64,000 bases of DNA from Natrinema ejinorense (GTDB taxonomy: Archaea > Halobacteriota > Halobacteria > Halobacteriales > Natrialbaceae), in contig NZ_NXNI01000001.1 in the NCBI RefSeq assembly GCF_002494345.1, forward strand, positions 806,001 through 870,000, read 5' to 3'. How positions within the stretch are numbered: position 1 is the first letter of the stretch; the number at the start of each line of letters is the position of its first letter. Below the pieces are notes generated by a model. It was given only the letters and a program-made list of their open reading frames with translations. It was not told the DNA's origin and ran no database searches. Positions 16,795-25,827 of the stretch are shown piece after piece. The translations under genes were made by a program, and so were the position numbers.

Positions 16795-17613
16795 CTAGTT
16801 GAGAATGCTCTGGGCGACCGTCGCGAGCTGGCCGTTGTCGGCCTCGCTGAGTCGGTCGTCGCCGATCTTGAGACGCAGGCGCGGGCGGCCGACGTCGATC
16901 GGGACCTTTTCGGTGTCGATCAGGCCCATGTCCTCGAGTTTGGTCTTCGTCCGGGAGAACGTGGCCTTCGAGGCGATGCCGACGTCTTCGCCCCACTTGC
17001 TGATGTCGTAGAGCAGCGCCTCGTTTTTGGCTGCGACGAGCAGCGAGATGGTGACCTCGTCGAGCCCGTTGCCGTCCCCGCGAGCGGTTTCGAGGGAGTT
17101 GAGGATCGCGGTGAAATCCGCCTCGGCTTCGGGACTGATCTCGTCGGCGAGGGTTTCGCGGACGTCCGTAATCGGGGGTGTCCGAAGGTTGAATTCGGTG
17201 GCACCGTCCCAGCGACCGGCGTAGGTGTCGAAGGTGTCCGCGACGAAGCTCTCGTCGTCGGTGATCAACCCGCCAACGCGGTCGCCGGCGTGGACGATGG
17301 CGATCACGCGATCGTCGCTGACCAGCAGCGAGTTTTCGGGTGCTTCCTCGAGCGTTCGCATCGCGAGTGCGCCCTCGCTGATGAGATCGGCCGCGTTCGA
17401 GGCGACGATGAAGTCGTCCATGACGTCTTTCAGGGTTCGTTCGTCGGCGAGCATGTGGACCGACGGCAGTTCCCCGTCGAACGCCGTCGCGACGGCGACG
17501 AACTCTTCGATGGCGTCCGCAGACGGGTTGACCATATATACGTCACCGGTCGCGTCCTCGAGCATGGAGTCGAGGATATCGTCAATCTGATGGTTTAGTA
17601 AATTCGAGGTCAT
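16795..17613 (-). CDS. tbsP: Transcriptional regulator TbsP
   Basis: The 272-residue protein matches the haloarchaeal TbsP family, a regulator named for its link to the sugar regulator TrmB. The long N-terminal domain holds MVNPSADAIEEFVAVATAFD and DVMDDFIVASNAADLISEGA. A C-terminal winged-helix DNA-binding domain follows (YDISKWGEDVGIASKATFSR, then KTKLEDMGLIDTEKV and a basic wing GRPRLRLKIG). In Haloferax-type archaea TbsP is thought to act in the switch between glycolysis and gluconeogenesis; that role is from memory. The gene stands alone, with an AT-rich promoter about 30 bases upstream and a strong hairpin downstream. Confidence 0.85.
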   Translation of the reverse strand: MTSNLLNHQIDDILDSMLEDATGDVYMVNPSADAIEEFVAVATAFDGELPSVHMLADERTLKDVMDDFIVASNAADLISEGALAMRTLEEAPENSLLVSDDRVIAIVHAGDRVGGLITDDESFVADTFDTYAGRWDGATEFNLRTPPITDVRETLADEISPEAEADFTAILNSLETARGDGNGLDEVTISLLVAAKNEALLYDISKWGEDVGIASKATFSRTKTKLEDMGLIDTEKVPIDVGRPRLRLKIGDDRLSEADNGQLATVAQSILN

Positions 17614-18063
17614 GTCTATACAGAAGTAATCGGGATCGGCCTACTTAATTTTGGTGGCCGTTTGCACACCAGAACTTCTCGTTTAGCGCCTGAACCGGTG
17701 ATTTTTGTCCCTACATTCGTTAGTTCGCCAACGAAACGATCCTATCTCAGACGGACATGTGAATCGAGAGATACCATCGGCGGGTCGGCCACTGTCTCGA
17801 GTGCCGGTATCAGTATCGGCCCTCCAGCAGTGCGGACATCTCGGGGACTGGATGGGGTGATTCGAATTGTCAATCTGCCAACAATAACTATATACAGGAA
17901 CCGTGTTATTACCGTATCGTATGGGTGTTCGACACAATCGACTGTGGTGGGTCGTACAGGAGTTAGCAGAGCGGACGAGAACCGGGCAGAACGCGGATCG
18001 GTCATCGCTGCGATTGACGGCGCGAGCAAAGCGGGTCAGTACGTACGGCGGGCCGTAACCGAG
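17614..18063. other. Intergenic region upstream of tbsP
   Basis: The 450 bases contain no gene that can be claimed. The tbsP promoter probably lies at 17640-17650 (minus-strand AAATTAAGTAG). On the plus strand a good TATA element, AATAACTATATAC at 17883-17895, is followed 30 bases later by ATG 17921, which opens a 45-codon frame ending at 18058. Its codon usage is atypical and nothing in it is recognisable. Confidence 0.35.
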
Positions 18064-20199
18064 TTATCGATCGAACCGGCGACTCAATTCTTTCGACCAG
18101 TAGATGTCGCCATCGTAGATAACTGAGGCCTCCGTTTCTTCGAGCATCGTCGCGAGTTCCGGCTCGGTAAGCGTAAAGCTCGATTCGTTGCCACAGAGGA
18201 AGGCATACTCGTTGGTTTCGGTGTGGGGAAAGTAGTACGAGCCGGTGACTCGCGTCGAGTAGCAATCGAGTGTCAGTAGATACTGCGGTTCGCTCCCGAC
18301 GTCATCGAGTTCCTCGAGTGTGGCGGTCGTCGGAAAGGGGGTCTCGCCCTGTGTGAGCGAGTGGGTGCCGTCGCCGACGACGGCGTAGTCTTTGCCCATC
18401 ATGATCCGTCTGCGGGCAAGTCCCATGGCTCGTTCGATACTGAAGCCGTGAACGAGCAGTTTGGCGAACGTCGAGCCGACCTTGACGGCGTGGTCGTTCA
18501 GGACTTTCGTGAACGTGACGGCACCGGCGACGCTACCTTTTTGGATCAGTCCCATCCCTTCGTAGAACGAGCCACAGGCGTTCAGGAAGAACGTCTGGGC
18601 GTTACAGCGTTCGAGGCTCGAGGTCGAAAGCGTGCCGTCGGGACAACACAGCCCGTCGGTCTCGCAGTGACCGATGTAGTGGACGAAGTCGTGGTCGTCC
18701 TCGAAAACGCGGGCGAGTGCGGCCGTGTCGAGCGATTCCGCCACGGTGACGTCCATCGACAGTTCGTCGGAGCGTTGGTGATAGATTTCGGCGACGTCGT
18801 CGTGTTCGCCGGCCATCTCCGGATCGTTCAGGACGACACAGATCGAGGTCGAATCGCTCGTCCGTTCGAGGAAGTTCAGACGGTTGTGATAGGCCTCGGG
18901 GGTGGACTTGAAGACATCGATCGGGACGCCATCGGCGAGCCAGCCGTGGGTTCGGCCGTTCCGGAGTCCTGGTTTGACGATGTCGACCGAGGCGACCTGT
19001 CCGGTGCTCGCTCTGTTCGGGTCAGACGGCCGTCCGCTTGCGGTCTTGAGTCCGGGATCACCACCCCGATAGAAGTCCGCGAGCGAACGTTCGACCAGTT
19101 CCTGGCCCTCGAGTTCCGAGGTCTGGGGCGTGTAGATCATGCTCAGCCGATCGAGCAGGAACGGGAGCGTCTCGACGCTGTCGTAGGCAGGAGTGACGTA
19201 CGTCGAGAGATGCCACTCCGGAAGCCGGTGTTTGATCGCCGCGTAGGGGACGTCGAGGTAGGTCGCGAGCCGATCCTGGGGGGTGGCGTCGTACAGCGCG
19301 TTGGCATCGAGCTCGAGTGCGTCGAGCAGGCTGTACTCCGAGAGGGTCGTTCCGTACGGGCCGACGTTACGGACGAGACAGTCGAGGAAGAAGGTCTTCC
19401 GGAGCAACCGTTCGACGTCGCGCTCGAGTTCGGGCATCGGCGCGAGTCGCTCCTCGATCGCGTGATCGGCGAGTCGGAGTCGGGGCCGGGCGTGATCCGT
19501 CCCGGCTCCCGTCGCCGTCGTCCGCACGGTTGCCTGCAGATAGTACGCCAGCGGCGCAGTCACGAACAGCGACTCGTAGTCCGGCGGGACGACCAGTTCG
19601 ATCCCGTGATCGGGGGTATCGGACCGAATACAATCCGGGATCTCGAGGGTATCGCCGTGCTCGATCAGTGACGGGTGGCCCCGAAGCGTGGGGTACGATC
19701 GGTCCGGTCGCTCCGTTTTGTGTGAGGCAGCCATCCGCGTAATGGCCTCGGCGATGGCCGAGGGGGAGTCGGGGACGGTGATCGTCCCGGCGGGGAACTC
19801 GTGACGACAGCGGACGCCGAGGATGACGCGCGTTCGGTCCGGAAAGGAGACGACGATCTCCTCGTAATCGTCGGTCTTTCGGATCGTTGCGGAGCCGGAG
19901 AATCGAAGGTAGGACTTGATCTCCGTGTCGATGTCGATGACGTACTCGTCGGGGGACAACGAGAGCGGTTCCCCAGTGGGGTCGAGTTCGTACTGATCCT
20001 CGAGGCCGAGGGAGAACGCGTAGACGACCGCGTGCGGGAACCGGAGTTCGTCAGTCGTCAGAACGATCGTGTCGTCGACCGGCCGCGAGATGTCGACGCC
20101 GGAGCCGTCGACGACGAGTTCGTCACCGGAGACCGTTAGCTCGGCGTTGTCCGCATCAGTGACGTGGAGAGTGTCGCCGTCTACCGCCCACTCTATCAT
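18064..20199 (-). CDS. CHAT-domain putative cysteine protease
   Basis: The 711-residue protein's last 230 residues match the CHAT (caspase-like) fold. A catalytic His lies in DFVHYIGHCETDG near residue 507. A catalytic Cys lies in TFFLNACGSFYEG near residue 541. The usual following segment is present too (SVAGAVTFTKVLNDHAVKVG, then FAKLLVHGFSIERAMGLARR). The first 450 residues form a beta-rich region and helical segments I do not recognise, presumably a sensing or substrate part. No signal peptide or membrane helix is seen, so it is cytoplasmic. It is transcribed divergently from glyA with no obvious partner gene. Bacterial CHAT proteases act in cell-death and defence systems; the function here is unknown. 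Confidence 0.75.
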   Translation of the reverse strand: MIEWAVDGDTLHVTDADNAELTVSGDELVVDGSGVDISRPVDDTIVLTTDELRFPHAVVYAFSLGLEDQYELDPTGEPLSLSPDEYVIDIDTEIKSYLRFSGSATIRKTDDYEEIVVSFPDRTRVILGVRCRHEFPAGTITVPDSPSAIAEAITRMAASHKTERPDRSYPTLRGHPSLIEHGDTLEIPDCIRSDTPDHGIELVVPPDYESLFVTAPLAYYLQATVRTTATGAGTDHARPRLRLADHAIEERLAPMPELERDVERLLRKTFFLDCLVRNVGPYGTTLSEYSLLDALELDANALYDATPQDRLATYLDVPYAAIKHRLPEWHLSTYVTPAYDSVETLPFLLDRLSMIYTPQTSELEGQELVERSLADFYRGGDPGLKTASGRPSDPNRASTGQVASVDIVKPGLRNGRTHGWLADGVPIDVFKSTPEAYHNRLNFLERTSDSTSICVVLNDPEMAGEHDDVAEIYHQRSDELSMDVTVAESLDTAALARVFEDDHDFVHYIGHCETDGLCCPDGTLSTSSLERCNAQTFFLNACGSFYEGMGLIQKGSVAGAVTFTKVLNDHAVKVGSTFAKLLVHGFSIERAMGLARRRIMMGKDYAVVGDGTHSLTQGETPFPTTATLEELDDVGSEPQYLLTLDCYSTRVTGSYYFPHTETNEYAFLCGNESSFTLTEPELATMLEETEASVIYDGDIYWSKELSRRFDR

Positions 20200-20343
20200 T
20201 CGGTTGGCTGAATGTCACTGGGAGAAGTTAGTTGTATCGGGGGTACCTGTTCCAAACGGCAATTACTGTTAGGGAGTACTCGATAGTGGCTCGACTTGCC
20301 GGGGAAGGGTACACTTATACAGCCGCCAGACTGCAGTTCGGAT

Positions 20344-21591
20344 ATGAACCACGACAAGGTTCGGGACGTCGATCCCGCCGTCGCCGACGCCCTCGAGGCC
20401 GAGGTAGACCGCCAGCGAGAGACGTTACAGATGATCGCCAGCGAGAACCACGCAAGCGAGGCGGTCATGGACGCGCAGGGCAGCGCCCTGACCAACAAGT
20501 ACGCCGAGGGCTACCCCGGCGAGCGCTACTACGGCGGTTGTGAGTACGCCGACGAGGTCGAGCAACTCGCGATCGACCGCGCCACGGAACTGTTCGGTGC
20601 CGACCACGTCAACGTCCAGCCCCACTCGGGCACGCAGGCCAACCAGTCGGTCTACTTCGCGATGCTCGAGCCCGGCGACAAGATCCTCTCGTTGGATCTC
20701 AACCACGGCGGCCACCTCAGTCACGGTCACCCGGCGAACTTCACGGGGCAGCTCTACGAGGTCGAACAGTACGAGGTCGACCCCGAAACGGGCTACATCG
20801 ATTACGACGACCTCGCGGACCACGCCGCCGAGTTCGATCCCGACATCATCGTGTCGGGGTACTCCGCATACCCGCGCGAGATCGAGTGGGAGCGGGTTCA
20901 GGCGGCCGCCGACGACGTCGACGCGCTCCACCTCGCGGACATCGCCCACATCACCGGGCTCGTCGCCGCCGGCGTCCACCCCTCGCCGGTCGGCGTCGCC
21001 GACTTCGTCACCGGCTCGACTCACAAGACCATCCGCGCCGGCCGCGGCGGGATCGTCATGTGCGACGAGGAGTACGCCGACGACATCGACGCCGCCGTCT
21101 TCCCCGGCGGCCAGGGCGGCCCGCTCATGCACAACATCGCCGGCAAGGCCGTCGGCTTCAAGGAAGCCCTCGAGCCCGCGTTCGAGGACTACGCCGAACA
21201 GACGGTCGCGAACGCCCAGGCGCTGGGTGACTCCCTCGCCGAGAACGGCCTCTCGCTGGTCTCGGAGGGGACCGACAACCACCTCGTGCTCGTCGATCTG
21301 CGCGAGAGCCACCCGGATACGTCCGGCGGCGACGCCGAGGATGCCCTCGAGGAGGCCGGTATCGTCCTCAACGGCAACACGGTGCCCGGCGAGACGCGTT
21401 CGCCGTTCAACCCGAGCGGAATCCGTGCCGGCACGCCGGCACTGACGACCCGCGGGTTCGACGAGAACGACTGCCGGACGGTCGGTGACCTGATCGCCCG
21501 CGTCGTCGACGCCCCCGAAGACGAGGCCGTCATCGAGGAGGTCCGCGCCGAGGTCGACGACCTCTGCGACGCCAACCCGCTCTACGAGTAG
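20344..21591 (+). CDS. glyA: Serine hydroxymethyltransferase
   Basis: The 415-residue PLP enzyme interconverts serine and glycine with a (tetrahydro)folate-type carrier. Diagnostic segments are LQMIASENHASEAVMDAQGS, NKYAEGYPGERYYGG, NVQPHSGTQANQSVYF, the PLP-lysine motif TGSTHKTIRAGRGG, and GQGGPLMHNIAGKAVG. The length and start (ATG 20344) fit the family. folD lies 1.1 kb downstream in the same orientation, so the two one-carbon steps are physically linked. thyA and folA, which use the same cofactor pool, lie 20 kb further on. Confidence 0.95.
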   Translation: MNHDKVRDVDPAVADALEAEVDRQRETLQMIASENHASEAVMDAQGSALTNKYAEGYPGERYYGGCEYADEVEQLAIDRATELFGADHVNVQPHSGTQANQSVYFAMLEPGDKILSLDLNHGGHLSHGHPANFTGQLYEVEQYEVDPETGYIDYDDLADHAAEFDPDIIVSGYSAYPREIEWERVQAAADDVDALHLADIAHITGLVAAGVHPSPVGVADFVTGSTHKTIRAGRGGIVMCDEEYADDIDAAVFPGGQGGPLMHNIAGKAVGFKEALEPAFEDYAEQTVANAQALGDSLAENGLSLVSEGTDNHLVLVDLRESHPDTSGGDAEDALEEAGIVLNGNTVPGETRSPFNPSGIRAGTPALTTRGFDENDCRTVGDLIARVVDAPEDEAVIEEVRAEVDDLCDANPLYE

Positions 21592-21791
21592 TCGACGGCC
21601 GCGTCGCCTCGGCCGGCCCGGCTGCGAACCGTACGCTATCCGTTTTTCGGTGCCTTCTTTCAGCGGGCCCGAGACCGTCGAGATCCACGACCGCGTTGGT
21701 GCTGGGAACCACGTCGCCGATCGTCGCCCGTGTCGAGCGAGATCGCTTCGGACCGAATATCTTTTGTAACTTACCAATGAGTCTAGTTAGC

Positions 21792-22604
21792 ATGAGTGAC
21801 GAAACGGCGACGGCGATGTACCGAACCAGAACCGACGCGTTGACCACCGACGTCGGCGAGGGACGGCCGGTCGTCTTCGCCCACGGGACGTTGATGGATC
21901 GGACGATGTTCGAGCCCCAACTCGAGGCCCTCAAAGACGAGTACCGGGCCGTCGCCTACGACCTGCGGGCGCGGACGGACCGGTATGCACCGGAGTACGA
22001 TCTGTGGGATCTGGCCGACGACTGTGCGGCGCTGCTCGACGGGATCGGGGAGGACAACGCGGTCATCGCCGGCATGTCGATGGGCGGGTTCATGGGGCTG
22101 CGCTTTGCCCTCGAGTACCCCGAGCGGGTCGACGGGCTGGTCTTGATCGACTCGATGGCGACGCCCCATCCCGAGGAGGAACGGGCGGAGTACGAGGCAC
22201 TCGTCGAGCCCTACGAGGACGTGCTCGATCCGCTGCCCCGCGAGATCGCGGCGGGCTCGACTGGCGAACTGTTCGGCCAGACGACCCACGAGGAGAACCC
22301 GGAACTCGTCGAGGCGTGGGTGGATCGCTGGGCCACCTATCCCGGCCGGGCGGTCCACCACGAACTCAACTCGTGGCTCGGTCGCGAGGACGTGACCGAC
22401 CGGCTCTCGGAGATCGACGTGCCGGTCCTGATCGTCCACGGCGAGGAGGACCCCTCGATCGCGCCCGAACAGGCCGAGCCGATGGTCGAGGAGCTGCCCG
22501 ACGCCGAGATGGCACTGATCCCGGAGGCGGGACACACCTCGAACCTCGAGGGGCCGGAGGCGGCAAACGACGCGATCCGGACGTTCCTCGACGAGCGGTT
22601 CTGA
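21792..22604 (+). CDS. Alpha/beta hydrolase
   Basis: The 270-residue protein shows a complete alpha/beta-hydrolase triad: nucleophile in IAGMSMGGFMGLR (Ser near residue 99), Asp in VHGEEDPSIAP and His in PEAGHTSNLEG. The oxyanion-type strand is VVFAHGTLMDR. It is the size of esterases, lactonases or haloalkane-dehalogenase-like enzymes, and the substrate cannot be predicted. Two starts are possible, 21777 and 21792; the latter gives MSDETATAMY. It lies between glyA and folD but has its own AT-rich upstream region, so co-regulation is uncertain. Confidence 0.85.
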   Translation: MSDETATAMYRTRTDALTTDVGEGRPVVFAHGTLMDRTMFEPQLEALKDEYRAVAYDLRARTDRYAPEYDLWDLADDCAALLDGIGEDNAVIAGMSMGGFMGLRFALEYPERVDGLVLIDSMATPHPEEERAEYEALVEPYEDVLDPLPREIAAGSTGELFGQTTHEENPELVEAWVDRWATYPGRAVHHELNSWLGREDVTDRLSEIDVPVLIVHGEEDPSIAPEQAEPMVEELPDAEMALIPEAGHTSNLEGPEAANDAIRTFLDERF

Positions 22605-22702
22605 GAAGATGTATCCACGTACGTGTATATTCGGGCCGATACTGGCCCAGTTCTAAGCACGAATCCGGGGATTAATGAGCCTCGCGGTCGCCCACTCGAG
22701 TA

Positions 22703-23596
22703 ATGACCGAGATCATCGACGGCAACGCCGTCGCGAGCGAGATTCGGGACGATCTGACCGACGCGATCGAGACACTCGCCGACGCAGGTTCACGGCCGGG
22801 ACTGGCAACCGTGCTCATGGGCGACGATCCCGCGAGCCAGACCTACGTAAATATGAAACAACGCGATTGTGAGGAGGTCGGCATCGAGAGCCACCACGTC
22901 GATGTCGACGGCGATGCCCCGCCCGAGGAACTCTACGATGCCATCGCGGACCTCAACGACGACTCCGAGGTCCACGGCTACATCGTTCAGGCCCCGGTTC
23001 CGGACCACGTCGACTACCGGGACGTGATCCGCCGGGTCGATCCGATCAAGGACGTCGACGGCTTCCACCCCGAGAACGTCGGTCGGCTCGTCGCCGGCGA
23101 TGCCCGATTCCGCCCGTGTACGCCACACGGCGTCCAGAAGTTGCTCGAGTCCGCGAATATCGATACCGAAGGAAAAGACGTGACCATCGTCGGCCGCTCG
23201 GACATCGTCGGCAAGCCACTCGCCAATCTGCTGATCCAGAAGTCCGACGACGGCAACGCGACCGTGACGGTCTGTCACTCCCGAACCGACGATCTCGCCG
23301 CAAAAACCCGGAACGCGGACATCGTCGTCGCCGCCGCCGGCGTCCCGGAACTCGTCGACGGCTCGATGCTCGAGGACGGTACGGTCGTCATCGACGTGGG
23401 TGTCAACCGCGTCGACGCCGACACCGACAAGGGGTACGAACTCGTCGGCGACGTCGAGTTCGAGAGCGCGAAAGAGAAAGCGAGCGCGATCACGCCCGTC
23501 CCCGGCGGCGTCGGCCCGATGACCCGTGCGATGTTGCTCTACAACACGGTCAAAGCCGCGAGCCTGCAGGAAGACGTCGCCGTCGACCTCCCCTGA
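22703..23596 (+). CDS. folD: Methylenetetrahydrofolate dehydrogenase/cyclohydrolase FolD
   Basis: The 297-residue bifunctional enzyme converts 5,10-methylene-THF to 10-formyl-THF. Visible motifs are ATVLMGDDPASQTYVNMKQR (with the catalytic Lys of the YxxxK-type site), GYIVQAPVPDHVD, IKDVDGFHPENVG, VTIVGRSDIVGKPLANLL and the C-terminal PVPGGVGPMTRAML. Length and ATG 22703 fit FolD. With glyA upstream it provides purine precursors, and purD is also in this window. Confidence 0.95.
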   Translation: MTEIIDGNAVASEIRDDLTDAIETLADAGSRPGLATVLMGDDPASQTYVNMKQRDCEEVGIESHHVDVDGDAPPEELYDAIADLNDDSEVHGYIVQAPVPDHVDYRDVIRRVDPIKDVDGFHPENVGRLVAGDARFRPCTPHGVQKLLESANIDTEGKDVTIVGRSDIVGKPLANLLIQKSDDGNATVTVCHSRTDDLAAKTRNADIVVAAAGVPELVDGSMLEDGTVVIDVGVNRVDADTDKGYELVGDVEFESAKEKASAITPVPGGVGPMTRAMLLYNTVKAASLQEDVAVDLP

Positions 23597-23763
23597 GTCG
23601 CCGGTCCGGGGTTCGATTTCGCGTCTCCCGCTTTTCGTCGCGTTCGCCGGCTCCGGTTTCGATCTCGGCGAACGGAATCGATCGCCACGAACGGTGACAC
23701 GGCCGCGTCGATGGCGGCCCCGCCGGCTCCGTTTTCCGCGTCGGTCGCTCGTTCTCCGTCGAG

Positions 23764-24489
23764 TCAGTCGATCGAACCGAACTCGAGGCTCTCTAACCGT
23801 CCCTGTGCCTGTGTGAACGCGACCTCGTCGCCGCGCAGGCCGTTTGTCAGGTCGCGGGTCGCCTCGACGAGCCGTTCGGCGGTCCGTGGCTCGACGTCGC
23901 CGTCGAGCATCCGGAGCCGCGTGACGTGTTCGCCCAGCGTCTCGAGTGCGCTTCGTTCGCTCGCGGTCAGGTCGCGCTCGTCCGTCCAGGTCCGAACGTC
24001 GCGTCGGTACTCGCGGACCGCGTTCGCGTACGCGAGGCCGCGGGCCGCCCGGAGCGAGCGAGGGACGTCGTCGACGGGCGGACGCTCGCCCTGATCGGCA
24101 TCCCGGAGTAACGCGAGGAAGTACAGCTCTTCGCGCTCCTCGAGGTGGATTTCGCGGGCGACGATGTCGGCGACGTGGAGCAGTTCGGTCGCGGCGAGGT
24201 AGGTATCGTCGAGTTCGCGGAGCGTCCCGGCGTTGACGAATCCGCGTCGGCGAACGTACTCGCGACAGCGGTCCCGAGCGCGTTCGGCGAGGTCGTCGGT
24301 CGCGACGTCGTCGATCGCGTTCCGAACGGGGGTGAGATCGAACGCCACCTGGAGATCGGTGTGTTCGGTGCGTTCGTCGACGCCGACGCTTTGCAGGCTT
24401 CCACAGCCCGGACAGCCGACGCTCCCGGTCTCGTAGTACGACCAGCGGGTCCCACACTCCGTGCACTCGCGCTCACCCCGGATTTTCAT
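23764..24489 (-). CDS. DUF7117 family zinc-ribbon protein
   Basis: The 241-residue protein starts with a four-cysteine zinc ribbon (ECTECGTRWSYYETGSVGCP, then GCGSLQSVG). A helical domain with no catalytic motif follows, containing VNAGTLRELDDTYLAATELL, DIVAREIHLEEREELYFLAL and an arginine-rich stretch. The family number is from memory. The zinc ribbon suggests nucleic-acid or protein contact. The ATG at 24489 is directly before the ribbon. The gene converges on folD and lies 304 bases from a divergent lipoprotein gene. Confidence 0.7.
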   Translation of the reverse strand: MKIRGERECTECGTRWSYYETGSVGCPGCGSLQSVGVDERTEHTDLQVAFDLTPVRNAIDDVATDDLAERARDRCREYVRRRGFVNAGTLRELDDTYLAATELLHVADIVAREIHLEEREELYFLALLRDADQGERPPVDDVPRSLRAARGLAYANAVREYRRDVRTWTDERDLTASERSALETLGEHVTRLRMLDGDVEPRTAERLVEATRDLTNGLRGDEVAFTQAQGRLESLEFGSID

Positions 24490-24793
24490 GCGAGCGGCTA
24501 CGGTCGGGATACCAAAAGGCCCACCGGACCGGCGACGAGTGCTCGAGCGATGCGATCGGCGGCCGGCGAGGACCGACCGTGGAGGGGAGCCGGCACCGAC
24601 GACCCTCGATCGTGACGGAACGGCTGACCGAGCGGTGTGGGACGACGACAGTCGTCCGCGCCTGAGCGTCGTTTGCGTCGGAACGTCGTTCGATCGACGA
24701 TGATGGTCATCGGCGTCGCGGCGTTCAACAGGTGATTAACGGGCGGCAGGTGCAGGCCACATCGAAACCAACCGGAACGTCCTACCCGAATAT
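24490..24793. other. Intergenic region, divergent promoters
   Basis: No gene or repeat is seen in these 304 bases between the DUF7117 gene and the lipoprotein gene. The sequence is GC-rich throughout, and no confident TATA box could be picked for either side. Confidence 0.4.
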
Positions 24794-25438
24794 ATGTCCG
24801 GTACCCAACTGAACCGACGGACGTTCGTGGCCGCGGCAGGAACAGCAAGCGCACTCGCGTTAGCCGGATGTGCTGACGGCGGCCCGGGCGGCGAAGACAA
24901 CGAAACGGAAGACGGCAACGGAGAACCTGCTGGTGACAACGAGACCGACGAGGAGAGCGGCGGCGGAACGTATACGCTGACAGCGACGGTTCAGGACGAC
25001 CAGGAAGAGCCGGTCGAAGGCGCGACCGTCACTCTCGAGGAGGCGGGCGTCGGCGGCATGGGCGACGAAGGGATGGGGAACGAATCGGAGAACGAGTCGG
25101 CCAACGAGTCACCCACCGAATCTGCCAACGAGTCCGAGAACGAGTCAGCCAACGAGTCCGAGAACGAATCGGCCAACGAGACCGAAGACGGTGCCGCCAC
25201 CCAGAGTTTCCCGATGGAAGACGAAACCGATGAGAACGGCGAAGTCGAGTTCGAGGAACTCGAGGACGGAGAGTACACTGTAAGCGCCGAAGACGGTGGG
25301 CAGACAGCCGAGGACGACGTCGAAATCGAGGGGGCTGACGGAGAGGTCACCCTGATGCTCGGCGAAGACGGTGGGGCCGCAAACGAAACCGAAGACGGCA
25401 ACGAGACGACGGGTGACAACGAGACCGAAGACGTGTAA
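24794..25438 (+). CDS. Tat-type lipoprotein with Asn-Glu-Ser repeats and an Ig-like domain
   Basis: The 214-residue exported protein has a twin-arginine signal (LNRRTFVAAAG) followed by a lipobox (LALAGC), so it is probably Tat-exported and lipid-anchored outside the membrane. A Gly/Asp/Glu linker is followed by a beta domain of carboxypeptidase-regulatory or Ig-like type (TYTLTATVQDDQEEPVEGAT, ENGEVEFEELEDGEYTVSAE). That domain is interrupted by a low-complexity array of ESENESANES type and ends with another Asn/Glu/Thr/Asp-rich tail. NES and NET triplets are sequons for N-glycosylation. Function is unknown; a cell-surface spacer or binding role is inferred. Confidence 0.7.
   Translation: MSGTQLNRRTFVAAAGTASALALAGCADGGPGGEDNETEDGNGEPAGDNETDEESGGGTYTLTATVQDDQEEPVEGATVTLEEAGVGGMGDEGMGNESENESANESPTESANESENESANESENESANETEDGAATQSFPMEDETDENGEVEFEELEDGEYTVSAEDGGQTAEDDVEIEGADGEVTLMLGEDGGAANETEDGNETTGDNETEDV
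25078..25194 (+). repeat. Coding tandem repeat (Asn-Glu-Ser array)
   Basis: About eleven degenerate units of a 9-15-base repeat (variants of GAGAACGAGTCGGCC) encode ENES/ANES peptides inside the lipoprotein gene. It is imperfect, in frame throughout and bounded by non-repetitive coding sequence, so copy number may vary between strains. Confidence 0.75.
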
Positions 25439-25680
25439 CCGATCTCCGATCGTCGCAATCGAGACGCTCCCATCGAACCTGGCCCGTCTCGGGAACGACC
25501 TGTCTACTCAGTGGTGTTTCGGTGGAGCTGTCGAACGATTCTGACGATCGTTTCAGGACGGAAACCGCTCTTTCCGGATCGAAACGGAGGATCGACGTCG
25601 CCGCCGACTCGCGACTCTCGACCGACGGCCCGGGACTCGGCGTGGCGGCTTTTTTGCCCCCTCGGTCGATACTACTCCGT

Positions 25681-25827
25681 ATGCGTGACGAAGACGAGAT
25701 CCGCGAGCAGTACGAGTTCCTCAAAGAACACCTCGAGAGCGACGACATGCGACACGACGGTGTCGAAGAGATGTTTACCTACTACAAGCGCGCGATCGGC
25801 TGGGTGCTCGAGGAAGAACACATCTGA
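25681..25827 (+). CDS. Small acidic haloarchaeal protein
   Basis: The 48-residue protein begins MRDEDEIREQYEFLKEHLES and continues with MFTYYKRAIGWVLEEEHI. It is predicted to be two amphipathic helices. Codon usage is fully haloarchaeal, and the ATG at 25681 follows an AT-richer stretch. I recognise it only as a type of small conserved haloarchaeal protein; no function is assigned. It precedes the structured non-coding region at 25892-26070. Confidence 0.6.
   Translation: MRDEDEIREQYEFLKEHLESDDMRHDGVEEMFTYYKRAIGWVLEEEHI

Noticed and set aside
17921-18058. A 45-codon gene after a good TATA box
   Set aside because: Codon usage is atypical (AT-rich third positions) and nothing is recognisable; noted only in the intergenic entry.
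20425-21777. A 450-codon minus-strand frame
   Set aside because: Antisense of glyA with no family resemblance.
24490-24793. A cryptic small gene between DUF7117 and the lipoprotein
   Set aside because: No frame has both haloarchaeal codon bias and a start.
25078-25194. Short repeats resembling a CRISPR array
   Set aside because: Units are too short and imperfect, have no spacers, and encode an in-frame Asn-Glu-Ser peptide.
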